From an uncultured Muribaculaceae bacterium (GTDB lineage Bacteria; Bacteroidota; Bacteroidia; Bacteroidales; Muribaculaceae), in the NCBI GenBank assembly GCA_947628305.1, contig CANQZG010000012.1:26226-90225 (forward strand): a DNA stretch of 64,000 bases, in the 5' to 3' direction. Shown piece after piece: positions 47,572 to 54,747 of this stretch. A model generated the notes under the pieces. That model ran no database searches. It was not told the origin of the DNA and saw nothing but the letters and a program-made list of their open reading frames with translations. Numbering within the stretch: position 1 is the first letter of the stretch; every line of letters begins with the position of its first letter. Both the position numbers and the translations under genes were made by a program.

Positions 47572-48257
47572 CGCGCCGTCTCAACGATATAGGCCGACTC
47601 GTTTCTTTTTCCACGGAACGGGACTGGTGCAAGGTAAGGGGCATCGGTTTCGAGAAGAATCCTGTCAAGGCCTATTATCGGGAGAACCTCCCGCAGCCGA
47701 CAGTTCTTGAATGTGACAATCCCGTTTATACCAAAGTAAAAGTCCCCGACTGAACGTATCCGCGCGACATCATTTTCATTGCCGCCAAACGAGTGGAACA
47801 CACCACGTGGCGTTCTTTCAACCGATTTTAACACATCGAGGGCGACATCCAATCCCTCCCTGCAATGAATAATCACAGGCAGGTCATGGCGTGTGGCCAT
47901 TTCAATCTGTTGTGCAAATACATCACGTTGTTCTCGCTCGTATGTCCTGTCCCAATACATGTCTATGCCTATTTCTCCTACTGCCTTGTAATCTTGTCGG
48001 TTAGACTCCAGTTCCTTAATTATCAATTCAAGAGTCTCGGCATAGTTCTCCCCCACTTCGGTCGGATGCAACCCAATCGCCATGGATGTATTTGCGGGAA
48101 AACGGGAATGCAACTCTTTCATCGGAGATACCGTAGTGAAGTCTACATTCGGGAAAATGAGATGTCCCACACCGGCATCAAAGGCACGTTCCACCGCCGA
48201 TGTCTCGTCATTGGCAAATTCAGGCAGATAAAGATGAGTGTGTGTATCTACAATCAT
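47481..48257 (-). CDS. tatD: TatD-family metal-dependent DNase/hydrolase
   Basis: 258 residues from ATG 48257. TIM-barrel amidohydrolase fold with metal ligands visible: DTHTHLYL, GLHPTEV, GEIGIDMYWD, VIIHCREG, HSFGGN, and LLETDAPYLAPVPFRGKRNE near 205. Family members are 3'-5' DNases and also quality-control hydrolases; which applies here is unknown. It lies directly behind the polyprenyl synthase (2 bases) and converges with the FAD gene. Confidence 0.9.
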   Translation of the reverse strand: MIVDTHTHLYLPEFANDETSAVERAFDAGVGHLIFPNVDFTTVSPMKELHSRFPANTSMAIGLHPTEVGENYAETLELIIKELESNRQDYKAVGEIGIDMYWDRTYEREQRDVFAQQIEMATRHDLPVIIHCREGLDVALDVLKSVERTPRGVFHSFGGNENDVARIRSVGDFYFGINGIVTFKNCRLREVLPIIGLDRILLETDAPYLAPVPFRGKRNESAYIVETARYVANVLGVGIEEFEAVTTRNACDLFRLDL

Positions 48258-48259
48258 CG

Positions 48260-49222
48260 TCAATTACTACGAGCACGCGATTTCATCGCCAGTTCGACAA
48301 AAAATTCACGCGCCTCTACCGAAAGATTAATTCGGTTCAACTGTGCCACGGCCTCATCACAATAACGGTTGACAAGCTCGCTGCATCGTTCATCGAGCTT
48401 AAGGAAACGGTAGACTCCTGTCACCGCCTCTATTTTCCCAGATTTATCACTCTGGTTTCCAAGCCATTTTTCAATCGTCCCCGAACGGTCCTCCGACATT
48501 GCGGTAATAAGCAGCCATGTTTTCTTGTCATTGACAATGTCACCGCCTATGGCCTTTCCAAAAATTGTCGGGTCGCCGAATGTATCAAGGTAATCATCAC
48601 GCAGCTGGAATGCGAGACCGAGTTTTTCTCCGTAATCATAAAATGCCTGTTGAGTGTTTTCATCGGCCCCGGCCATAAGCGCACCCATCCTCACGGCGCA
48701 CCCTATCAGCACCGAGGTCTTCAACCTAATCATCTCCATGTAATTTTCGGCGGAGACACTTTTGCGATGCTCAAAGTCCATATCATATTGTTGCCCCTCG
48801 TATACTTCCATCGCCGTCTTATTGAACAATGCAAGAACCGATGGCAGCTTTTCCACGGCACACCGTGACGCCATCATCTGTGACATCGTCAACATCGCAT
48901 CGCCCGAAAGTATCGCCGTCTGTTCATTCCATCGTTGATGCACCGTCGGTCGTCCGCGCCTCACCTCAGCCTTGTCCATCACATCATCGTGAAGCAACGT
49001 AAAGTTATGGAACATCTCAATGGCGAGAGCCTGGTCGACAGCCACGTTGACATCGACACCGAGGGCATCGCAAGCGGCAAGTGTCAACATTGGACGGATG
49101 CGTTTACCCCCTGTCTCAAGGGCATATTTAATCGGTTGATACAACCCCGACGGATGAGCCGGATAATCAATGTTTTCAATCGCATTCTCGATAATGTCGA
49201 GATATTGGTCGGATGACAGCAT
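48260..49222 (-). CDS. Polyprenyl diphosphate synthase (FPP/GGPP type)
   Basis: 320-residue head-to-tail isoprenyl diphosphate synthase. First Asp-rich motif LLHDDVMDKAEVRRGRPT near 80, second LRDDYLDTFG near 207, and GGKRIRP near 33 for IPP binding. It extends allylic diphosphates with IPP for quinone or undecaprenyl carriers. Chain length cannot be assigned safely; the Phe five residues before the first motif favours C15-C20 products. 17 bases behind the small lipoprotein gene. Confidence 0.88.
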   Translation of the reverse strand: MLSSDQYLDIIENAIENIDYPAHPSGLYQPIKYALETGGKRIRPMLTLAACDALGVDVNVAVDQALAIEMFHNFTLLHDDVMDKAEVRRGRPTVHQRWNEQTAILSGDAMLTMSQMMASRCAVEKLPSVLALFNKTAMEVYEGQQYDMDFEHRKSVSAENYMEMIRLKTSVLIGCAVRMGALMAGADENTQQAFYDYGEKLGLAFQLRDDYLDTFGDPTIFGKAIGGDIVNDKKTWLLITAMSEDRSGTIEKWLGNQSDKSGKIEAVTGVYRFLKLDERCSELVNRYCDEAVAQLNRINLSVEAREFFVELAMKSRARSN

Positions 49223-49240
49223 ATAGAATGTTTACTTTTT

Positions 49241-49732
49241 TCAATTCTTATTTATAGCGTTATTAAATAACGAAAGGAGTTGAGGGTCAGAGGAATAAAT
49301 TTCGCGTAACGATGCCACAACAGCCTCACGGTTATCCCCGACAGTGTTGGATGCCATGGCGGCCTGTTCGGGCGTGGACGACAGTAATGCAATGATACGT
49401 GCCTTTTCCTTAGGGGACAGATTTTCACCCCAGTTGTCTATTGCAATTACAAATGAATCAGCCGATGCCGAATTCTTACGGTTAACCCCGTATTCATTGA
49501 CAACCTCCCTTACAAGTTGTCGGGCATAATCGACATCTGATGAGTCAATCCCGGCAAACCAGTCTGTAAACGCTTCGGCAGCCTCTTTTGCCGTATGTCC
49601 CTCGACCAGCTTCAATGCCTGGCTACGGGCAGTTGAATCTCGGTCGATAACCACACTTGATGACGAGCCACTGCAATTCACCGAAAAGCTCGCTATAATG
49701 ACTGATATAATCAGATAAACAAGTTTATTCAT
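49241..49732 (-). CDS. Small lipoprotein of unknown function
   Basis: 163 residues. The N-terminal hydrophobic segment ends in a lipobox-like SVNC (Cys at about 20) followed by a Ser-rich linker, so it is probably lipidated. The mature part is helical and acidic (KLVEGHTAKEAAEAFTDWF; SPKEKARIIALLSS). No domain recognised. It overlaps the CPBP protease gene by 8 bases, so the two are coupled. Confidence 0.75.
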   Translation of the reverse strand: MNKLVYLIISVIIASFSVNCSGSSSSVVIDRDSTARSQALKLVEGHTAKEAAEAFTDWFAGIDSSDVDYARQLVREVVNEYGVNRKNSASADSFVIAIDNWGENLSPKEKARIIALLSSTPEQAAMASNTVGDNREAVVASLREIYSSDPQLLSLFNNAINKN

Positions 49733-50600
49733 AACTTTGATTTTCCTTTAGGGCAATCCTCCTTAAACAATAAATTGCAATAACGGTCATCACTACACTC
49801 GAAGCGACCCACCACCATGAATCTGACCCGATTTTATCAAATACGGGAGAGAGAATTCCACGGGTTATGCCCCATTGAGTGTAGACCACTATACAATTAT
49901 TGAATGCATGAATAATTATCGGTAACCATAGATTCCCCGACCACCATAAGAGATAGCCGAAAAACGCTCCGAGCAACAGACGGGGTATAAAGCCAAAAAA
50001 CTGAACATGCACAGCCGAAAATATAAAAGCCGTAACCCATATAGCGACATGCGCCATTCCTCGTGAAGGCGTAAGCAAACGTTGGAGCGTCCCTCTGAAA
50101 AACAGTTCCTCGCTAAATCCCGCCAATACACCAACAATGAGCATGGAGAGTATCAGATTCCCTATCGAATCGCCACCCATAAGAAGATTGACCATCGCGG
50201 CAGCATTCTCCTCATATTGCCGCAACTGCATCTCAAATCCCGACATTGATGCCGGAAACGTGACGCTTTCATTCCATGCAACAACGCGGTTTATCGCCGG
50301 GATAGCCACTATCATTGTGATGACGGCCATTATAAGCGTCCTAACCGGAAGACGTCTGTCAATCTCAAGGAAACGGGCCGGATAGCGTGTCAACATGATA
50401 GCCGTAACCAACGCAGGAGCGATAAATACCATGATATCCTGTAGTACGGTGGCGACGCGGAGTTTCAATGTGGTCACTTCCTGACCGATAATCACCGCCA
50501 TCAACAGAGATGCGAGTATAAGACCTGCAATTGTGGCAAAAATAAACGTCAATACCCCTCGCGAGGTATTCATCTTCATCAAAGGCTTTGAATTATCCAT
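49725..50600 (-). CDS. CPBP-family intramembrane metalloprotease
   Basis: 291 residues from ATG 50600 (an in-frame ATG at 50636 lies inside the inverted-repeat leader). Eight or so membrane helices. Catalytic ABI/CAAX motifs: EELFFRG near 173, IFSAVHVQFFGF near 206, and the later HAFNN near 240. These are the Glu and His metal/catalytic residues of the Abi/CPBP (Rce1-like) family. Possible roles are prenyl-protein processing-like cleavage or bacteriocin self-immunity; not determinable here. Its leader carries the long inverted repeat 50600-50734 shared with relA. Confidence 0.87.
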   Translation of the reverse strand: MDNSKPLMKMNTSRGVLTFIFATIAGLILASLLMAVIIGQEVTTLKLRVATVLQDIMVFIAPALVTAIMLTRYPARFLEIDRRLPVRTLIMAVITMIVAIPAINRVVAWNESVTFPASMSGFEMQLRQYEENAAAMVNLLMGGDSIGNLILSMLIVGVLAGFSEELFFRGTLQRLLTPSRGMAHVAIWVTAFIFSAVHVQFFGFIPRLLLGAFFGYLLWWSGNLWLPIIIHAFNNCIVVYTQWGITRGILSPVFDKIGSDSWWWVASSVVMTVIAIYCLRRIALKENQSYE

Positions 50601-50734
50601 AAGTAACTGTTCAAAATTAAACGATATTATTTCCATAAATAACCTCCATGCTTTATCTTTTATACTCTCTGCGGCCTTATTTCGGTCAAAATAAGTTTCG
50701 CATATAGTATAAATTAATTATGAACAGTTACTTA
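50600..50734 (-). repeat. Inverted repeat bracketing the CPBP protease leader
   Basis: TAAGTAACTGTTCA and the following seven bases at 50600-50620 are repeated inverted at 50714-50734 with one mismatch over 21 bases. 93 bases lie between. The outer arm begins about 3 bases after the predicted transcription start and the inner arm touches the ATG at 50600, so the whole leader can fold on itself and cover the start codon. The same 21-base arms occur fused at 54686-54723. Confidence 0.8.
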
Positions 50735-50740
50735 ATGCCA

Positions 50741-50748
50741 CAAAGTTA
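50741..50748 (-). promoter_or_regulatory. CPBP protease promoter, -7 element TAACTTTG
   Basis: The reverse complement reads TAACTTTG, with CTTG 19 bases upstream as -33. It lies outside the inverted repeat, so inversion of the repeat-bounded segment would not flip it. Confidence 0.65.
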
Positions 50749-50759
50749 ACAAAAATTCA

Positions 50760-51488
50760 TTAGAAATCAAGATAGAAGTCGCTTGTGAGATTCTTGTATC
50801 GGTCTGTAAACACACCTTGGTTATCCCGTATGATAATTTCCTCCTCTATACATGTACCATCCACCCTTGAAAGCTGCCAAAACGAACGTGACGGGGGTAG
50901 CGATGGCCGTTGCCTCATAGTGGCATGACGCCGACAATGAAGCCGTGAAAGCGTTGCCCTATAAATTATTTCATCGTCAAGTGTCACTGGCGCGACAAAT
51001 GCCATTCCACCCTGCGGGGATAATAGACGGGGAGCGATTTCAATCAGTTTCAACACATCGAATCCGTCACCATGGCGGGCGAGCGAACGCCGATTGTCAC
51101 ACGATTTCAGCGACTCGGTAAAAAATGGTGGATTACTGATAATAAAATCAGCCGTTTCCGCCACTGTTTCAGGCCATGAAAGTATATCATCGTTGAGGAC
51201 AACAATACGGTCGTCATGCCAAGGTGAATTATCTACGTTATATCTCACATCAGCGACCGCGTCAGGGTCTATCTCGACAGCCATGATGCGACATTGTGAC
51301 CGCTGAGCACACATCAGAGACAGAATTCCCGACCCTGCGCCTATATCAATTATCAGGCCGTCCTGCGGTAAAGAGGCCCATGCACCAAGAATTACACTAT
51401 CGGTCCCGACTTTCATTCCGCAGTGCTCATCCTTTATTGAAAACCGCTTGAGACGAAATATCCCCGAACGTTTACGATTGTTTCCCAT
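50760..51488 (-). CDS. trmN6: tRNA1(Val) adenine-37 N6-methyltransferase
   Basis: 242 residues. Class I SAM methyltransferase that makes m6A37 in tRNA(Val). SAM motif IDIGAGSGILSLMCAQR near 45, VEIDPDAV, and the N6-adenine catalytic ISNPPFF near 115. The N-terminal RLKRFSIKDEHCGMKVGTDS with GTDSVILG is typical of the YfiC/TrmN6 family. A predicted -7 element ends only 7 bases before the ATG. Confidence 0.9.
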   Translation of the reverse strand: MGNNRKRSGIFRLKRFSIKDEHCGMKVGTDSVILGAWASLPQDGLIIDIGAGSGILSLMCAQRSQCRIMAVEIDPDAVADVRYNVDNSPWHDDRIVVLNDDILSWPETVAETADFIISNPPFFTESLKSCDNRRSLARHGDGFDVLKLIEIAPRLLSPQGGMAFVAPVTLDDEIIYRATLSRLHCRRHATMRQRPSLPPSRSFWQLSRVDGTCIEEEIIIRDNQGVFTDRYKNLTSDFYLDF

Positions 51489-51495
51489 ACCACTG

Positions 51496-51503
51496 CAAAA
51501 ATA
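51496..51503 (-). promoter_or_regulatory. trmN6 promoter, -7 element TATTTTTG, near-leaderless
   Basis: The reverse complement reads TATTTTTG, 7 bases from the ATG, so the leader is about 4 bases. Confidence 0.5.
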
Positions 51504-51558
51504 CTCAATATTTGTTAAATATATCGTTGATTGTAACTAATATATTGATGATGCGTCT

Positions 51559-51566
51559 TATATTTG
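51559..51566 (+). promoter_or_regulatory. Promoter of the lipoprotein/PagL-like pair, TATATTTG
   Basis: TATATTTG lies 21 bases before the ATG at 51588; the predicted leader is about 18 bases. Confidence 0.6.
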
Positions 51567-51587
51567 TATCTTCATTACACAGTGCAA

Positions 51588-52577
51588 ATGAAAAAAACGT
51601 TAACAAACAACATATTAATCATCATCTCATTGCTGATTTCATTGACAGGATGCAATAATGAGGTATTTGTCGATGATTATAAACCGTCTGAAACAGAGTT
51701 CACATTCGGGGAAAACGGAGGCAGCGGGTCTTTCTCATTCCAGACCGATGCACTCGACCAACTATCCATCAGTTGTAACGACAGGCTCACCATACTCCGT
51801 ATCGGATATGACGGTGAGACAATCGACGAGACATACGGATACGGGGCAGAATGGGATTCATCGGTAAAGACAATCGAAATACAGGCCGGCAAAGACTCTT
51901 ACATGAGACTGACCCGTGTACAATCCGACAGACTCGACATCGAGTGCAACGGTAATATCAGAAACCACTACATCATCATCGATGTCAAAATGTATTACAG
52001 CTATAAAACCGATGAAGTCAGGATTACATGGGCAGAAAACCGGAATCCCACATTCGAGGCAGAGTATACATTGACAGCCATATCCTACGACAAGGAATCG
52101 GTCACATGCAATGCCGACCCTTGGATACAGGATGCATCCACAACCTTCCATAACAACACCGCCAAACCGATGGAATGCACCATACTGTATGACAATTACA
52201 ATTTCGGTCTTGTCAAGTTCACATTGATTAACACCCAGCATTATATAAAACTGGCTGAAAATCAACCGAGCGTGTCGATTCCCACCGTGGCCGATAACGG
52301 CATCCCAGGATTCTATGGGAAATTCGCGCCATTCAGTACCACCACCAAGCGCACATTCCCGATGTACATGCCGGGGCATACCGAGAGTACAGCGGTGGAA
52401 CCCATGTGCGCAATGCGTGCCGACGTTCTTACCTACCGACATGTGTTGTCGGCCTATTGTTATGTGACATTAGAAAATTCCGAGACCAAGGAGACCGAAC
52501 AGGTAGAGTGTCGTGTACAAGTGTTCCAGCCTTACAATATTACTGTCAAATGGAGTGACGTCCCGTTGCAACGATGA
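51588..52577 (+). CDS. Lipoprotein of unknown function, beta-rich
   Basis: 329 residues from ATG 51588. Lipoprotein signal ending LISLTGC (Cys about 22). The mature protein begins with a BACON-like stretch (FTFGENGGSGSFSFQTDALDQ) and continues as beta-strand-rich sequence without catalytic motifs. An Ig-like fold is plausible but not certain. Its stop overlaps the ATG of the PagL-like barrel gene (ATGA), so the two are made together and may act on the same envelope substrate. Confidence 0.7.
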   Translation: MKKTLTNNILIIISLLISLTGCNNEVFVDDYKPSETEFTFGENGGSGSFSFQTDALDQLSISCNDRLTILRIGYDGETIDETYGYGAEWDSSVKTIEIQAGKDSYMRLTRVQSDRLDIECNGNIRNHYIIIDVKMYYSYKTDEVRITWAENRNPTFEAEYTLTAISYDKESVTCNADPWIQDASTTFHNNTAKPMECTILYDNYNFGLVKFTLINTQHYIKLAENQPSVSIPTVADNGIPGFYGKFAPFSTTTKRTFPMYMPGHTESTAVEPMCAMRADVLTYRHVLSAYCYVTLENSETKETEQVECRVQVFQPYNITVKWSDVPLQR

Positions 52578-53779
52578 AAAAGACAATCACTATAATACTA
52601 TATCTGGCATCGCTGCCACTGCATGCCACAGAGCCGACAGCAACAGACTCGACGTCGACAATATCATCGCATTTCGGTGTCGATGTACGTGGAGGATACG
52701 CCTTTTCCTCCCACGACAATGTGATGGAACTGCTGCCCGATGACGACCGTAAGGAAACACATTCGGCAATATCGGCACATCTTAAATATTCGTTCAGCCT
52801 TAACAACAAAAAATCACGTTATCCCGGAGTGTATCAAGGTATCGGAGTGGGAATAACCACCTTCAATGATGCCCGGAACGTTGGTACGCCTGTGTCAGTG
52901 TACGTTTTCCAAGGAGCTCCGATTGTGAATTTTTCTGACCGTCTGTCATTGTTCTATGAATGGAACTTCGGTGCATCGATGGGATGGAAAAAAAGTGACG
53001 GCGAGGAAATCTACTCCAATCTAACCGTCGGTTCAAGGGCGAACGCCTATCTGAACGTCGGTTTCATGCTCCGATACAGGCTCAATTCACGGTTTAGCCT
53101 AATGGCAGGTATCGACCTCTCGCACTATTCCAACGGCAACACGTCATGGCCCAATCCCGGAGTCAACACCGCAGGAGCACGCATCGGACTTGTATATACC
53201 CCACAGGGTGAACAACAAGACACATCCACACCTTTCAGGCGTTCCCTTTCATTCCGTCCGGGATTCAGTTACGACCTGACAATGTACGGCGCATGGCGCA
53301 AAGGAATCTTCTCAAGTAAAAGCAGCGATTATTATACACCCGATGAAGACCTTGTCATGTTGCCGGGACATTTCGGTGTCGCAGGTATGAATTTCGCCCC
53401 GATGTATGACATACGCCACTTTTTCAGAGCCGGTGTCTCGGCCGATATACAATGGGACGAAAGTTCCAACCTGAACAAATACCGCATAGATGGGACTTCG
53501 GGCGATTATATAAAATTCACACGTCCACCATTTTACAAGCAAGTCTCTGCCGGACTCTCCGCTCGTGCCGAACTTGTCATGCCAATCTTTTCAATCAATG
53601 CCGGTATCGGGTATAATTTTCTCGGTCCTGAAGAAACAAGGAAATGTTATCAGATGCTGACCCTAAAAACCTACTTGACCTCCTCGTTGTTCCTGAATGT
53701 AGGCTACCAGCTACATGAGTTCAGCAAACCGTCCAACCTCATGCTCGGGGTCGGATACACATTCAACGCTAAAAGATAA
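52574..53779 (+). CDS. PagL-like lipid A 3-O-deacylase / acyloxyacyl hydrolase barrel
   Basis: 401 residues with signal peptide (cleaved near LPLHATE). Outer-membrane beta-barrel of the lipid A 3-O-deacylase family. The catalytic motif appears as DLSHYSNGNTSWPNPGVN near 190, with the His-x-Ser-Asn pattern of PagL; a downstream acidic residue would complete the triad. It is longer than PagL (about 150 residues) and carries an extra C-terminal barrel-like half ending VGYTFNAKR, as in Bacteroidetes acyloxyacyl hydrolase homologues. Expected to remove an acyl chain from lipid A in the outer leaflet. Confidence 0.82.
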   Translation: MKKTITIILYLASLPLHATEPTATDSTSTISSHFGVDVRGGYAFSSHDNVMELLPDDDRKETHSAISAHLKYSFSLNNKKSRYPGVYQGIGVGITTFNDARNVGTPVSVYVFQGAPIVNFSDRLSLFYEWNFGASMGWKKSDGEEIYSNLTVGSRANAYLNVGFMLRYRLNSRFSLMAGIDLSHYSNGNTSWPNPGVNTAGARIGLVYTPQGEQQDTSTPFRRSLSFRPGFSYDLTMYGAWRKGIFSSKSSDYYTPDEDLVMLPGHFGVAGMNFAPMYDIRHFFRAGVSADIQWDESSNLNKYRIDGTSGDYIKFTRPPFYKQVSAGLSARAELVMPIFSINAGIGYNFLGPEETRKCYQMLTLKTYLTSSLFLNVGYQLHEFSKPSNLMLGVGYTFNAKR

Positions 53780-53782
53780 ATC

Positions 53783-54388
53783 ATGATAGTAAACTCCGCA
53801 CGTTTTGAAATCAGCAGTCCCACCGTTGGGAAATGTCCTGAATCCAACCGCCATGAATATGCCTTCATCGGTCGTTCCAATGTCGGGAAGTCTTCATTGA
53901 TTAACATGCTGACCAGTCAAAAGGGACTGGCCAAGACCTCCTCCACTCCAGGAAAGACAATGTTGATAAACCATTTCCTAATCAATAATCAATGGTACAT
54001 AGTCGATTTGCCAGGTTACGGATATGCCCGCCGTGGAAAAGAAAGCCGTGAACAGCTTGAAAAAATGATTAAGGGATACATCCTGAACCGTGCACAGATG
54101 ACAAATCTGTTTGTATTGATAGACGTGCGTCATGAACCGCAACGCATCGACCTTGAGTTCTTTGAATGGCTCGGAGAAAATGGTATCCCGTTCAGTATCG
54201 TGTTCACCAAGACCGATAAAATCAGTGCCACCGCCGCCAACCGCAATGTCGAGGCCTATTGTTCCCGTCTTCTTGAGCAATGGGAGGAACTCCCACCTAT
54301 CTTCATGACATCGGCCGAAAAAGGCCGTGGCCGTGAAGAACTGCTTGACTATATCGAGCAACTGAACCAGCTGCCGCTTGAACCATGA
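53783..54388 (+). CDS. engB: Ribosome biogenesis GTPase EngB/YsxC
   Basis: 201 residues. TRAFAC GTPase needed for late 50S assembly. G1 [11 protein letters not shown]2 TSSTPGKT, G3 DLPGYGYA, G4 FTKTDK, and G5 TSAEKG are all intact. EngB-type C-terminus. Three bases after the barrel gene. A 12-bp hairpin (54395-54425) follows. Confidence 0.95.
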   Translation: MIVNSARFEISSPTVGKCPESNRHEYAFIGRSNVGKSSLINMLTSQKGLAKTSSTPGKTMLINHFLINNQWYIVDLPGYGYARRGKESREQLEKMIKGYILNRAQMTNLFVLIDVRHEPQRIDLEFFEWLGENGIPFSIVFTKTDKISATAANRNVEAYCSRLLEQWEELPPIFMTSAEKGRGREELLDYIEQLNQLPLEP

Positions 54389-54394
54389 CAACCT

Positions 54395-54425
54395 GTTAGA
54401 TGTTTCATAAGGAGAAACATCTAAC
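54395..54425 (+). terminator. 12-bp hairpin between engB and the small ORF
   Basis: GTTAGATGTTTC pairs perfectly with GAAACATCTAAC around the loop ATAAGGA. No T-tract follows, so it may be an attenuator or processing site rather than a terminator. The loop exposes AGGA close to the start of the small gene. Confidence 0.5.
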
Positions 54426-54435
54426 CAGAATGATT

Positions 54436-54591
54436 ATGGAAAAGAAGAGATGCTGCAAATGCAACCAGACTAAAGCGAGTGACAAATATCCTGGTGTCGC
54501 TGTCAATGACGGCGACAATGACAAGGTCAATGTCGACCTTGTGAAGGAACGCACCAAGACATTGAACAACAATCCCCGCAATGACCAATAG
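54436..54591 (+). CDS. Small conserved-looking protein (51 residues)
   Basis: Starts MEKKRCCKCNQTK with a CCxxC cysteine cluster (an ATG two codons upstream at 54430 is equally possible) and ends in a charged, disordered tail with VNVDLVKERTKTLNNNPRND. The tail resembles short Bacteroidales proteins I have seen with NNNPRND ends, but I cannot confirm this here. Cys-rich start could bind zinc. It sits between two strong hairpins, which supports a real small transcription unit. Confidence 0.55.
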   Translation: MEKKRCCKCNQTKASDKYPGVAVNDGDNDKVNVDLVKERTKTLNNNPRNDQ

Positions 54592-54600
54592 CAGGGCTTC

Positions 54601-54642
54601 ATATAAAAAGGGAGAAATCATTTGATTTCTCCCTTTTTATAT
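54601..54642. terminator. 20-bp perfect terminator hairpin
   Basis: ATATAAAAAGGGAGAAATCA is followed after TT by its exact complement. The arms carry A5 and T5 tracts, so it works as a terminator in both directions. It isolates relA from upstream transcription. Confidence 0.9.
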
Positions 54643-54651
54643 GTTCTCGTT

Positions 54652-54682
54652 TTTGAGATTCAGAATAATATTTCTAATTTTG
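54652..54682 (+). promoter_or_regulatory. relA promoter, TTTG-N19-TAATTTTG
   Basis: TTTG (54652-54655) and TAATTTTG (54675-54682) are 19 bases apart. The predicted start falls at the first base of the inverted repeat 54686-54723. Confidence 0.75.
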
Positions 54683-54685
54683 TCA

Positions 54686-54723
54686 TAAGTAACTGTTCAA
54701 AATTAATTATGAACAGTTACTTA
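54686..54723 (+). repeat. 38-bp inverted repeat at the relA mRNA 5' end
   Basis: TAAGTAACTGTTCA (54686-54699) pairs with TGAACAGTTACTTA (54710-54723). The two 21-base arms seen at 50.6 kb are here fused, sharing a central TTAA. An in-frame ATG (54709) lies at the start of the right arm. Confidence 0.85.
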
Positions 54724-54747
54724 CTACCACGTGAAATACTATGCGTC

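Noticed and set aside
50600..50734. Invertible promoter (phase variation) flanked by the 21-base inverted repeats.
   Set aside because: The best promoter for the downstream gene (50741-50748) lies outside the repeats, and no invertase gene is in the window. Kept only as an alternative to the leader-structure reading.
54395..54425. RNA thermometer controlling the small ORF.
   Set aside because: The AGGA sits in the loop, not in the stem, and is too far from the preferred ATG; Shine-Dalgarno use is weak in this phylum.
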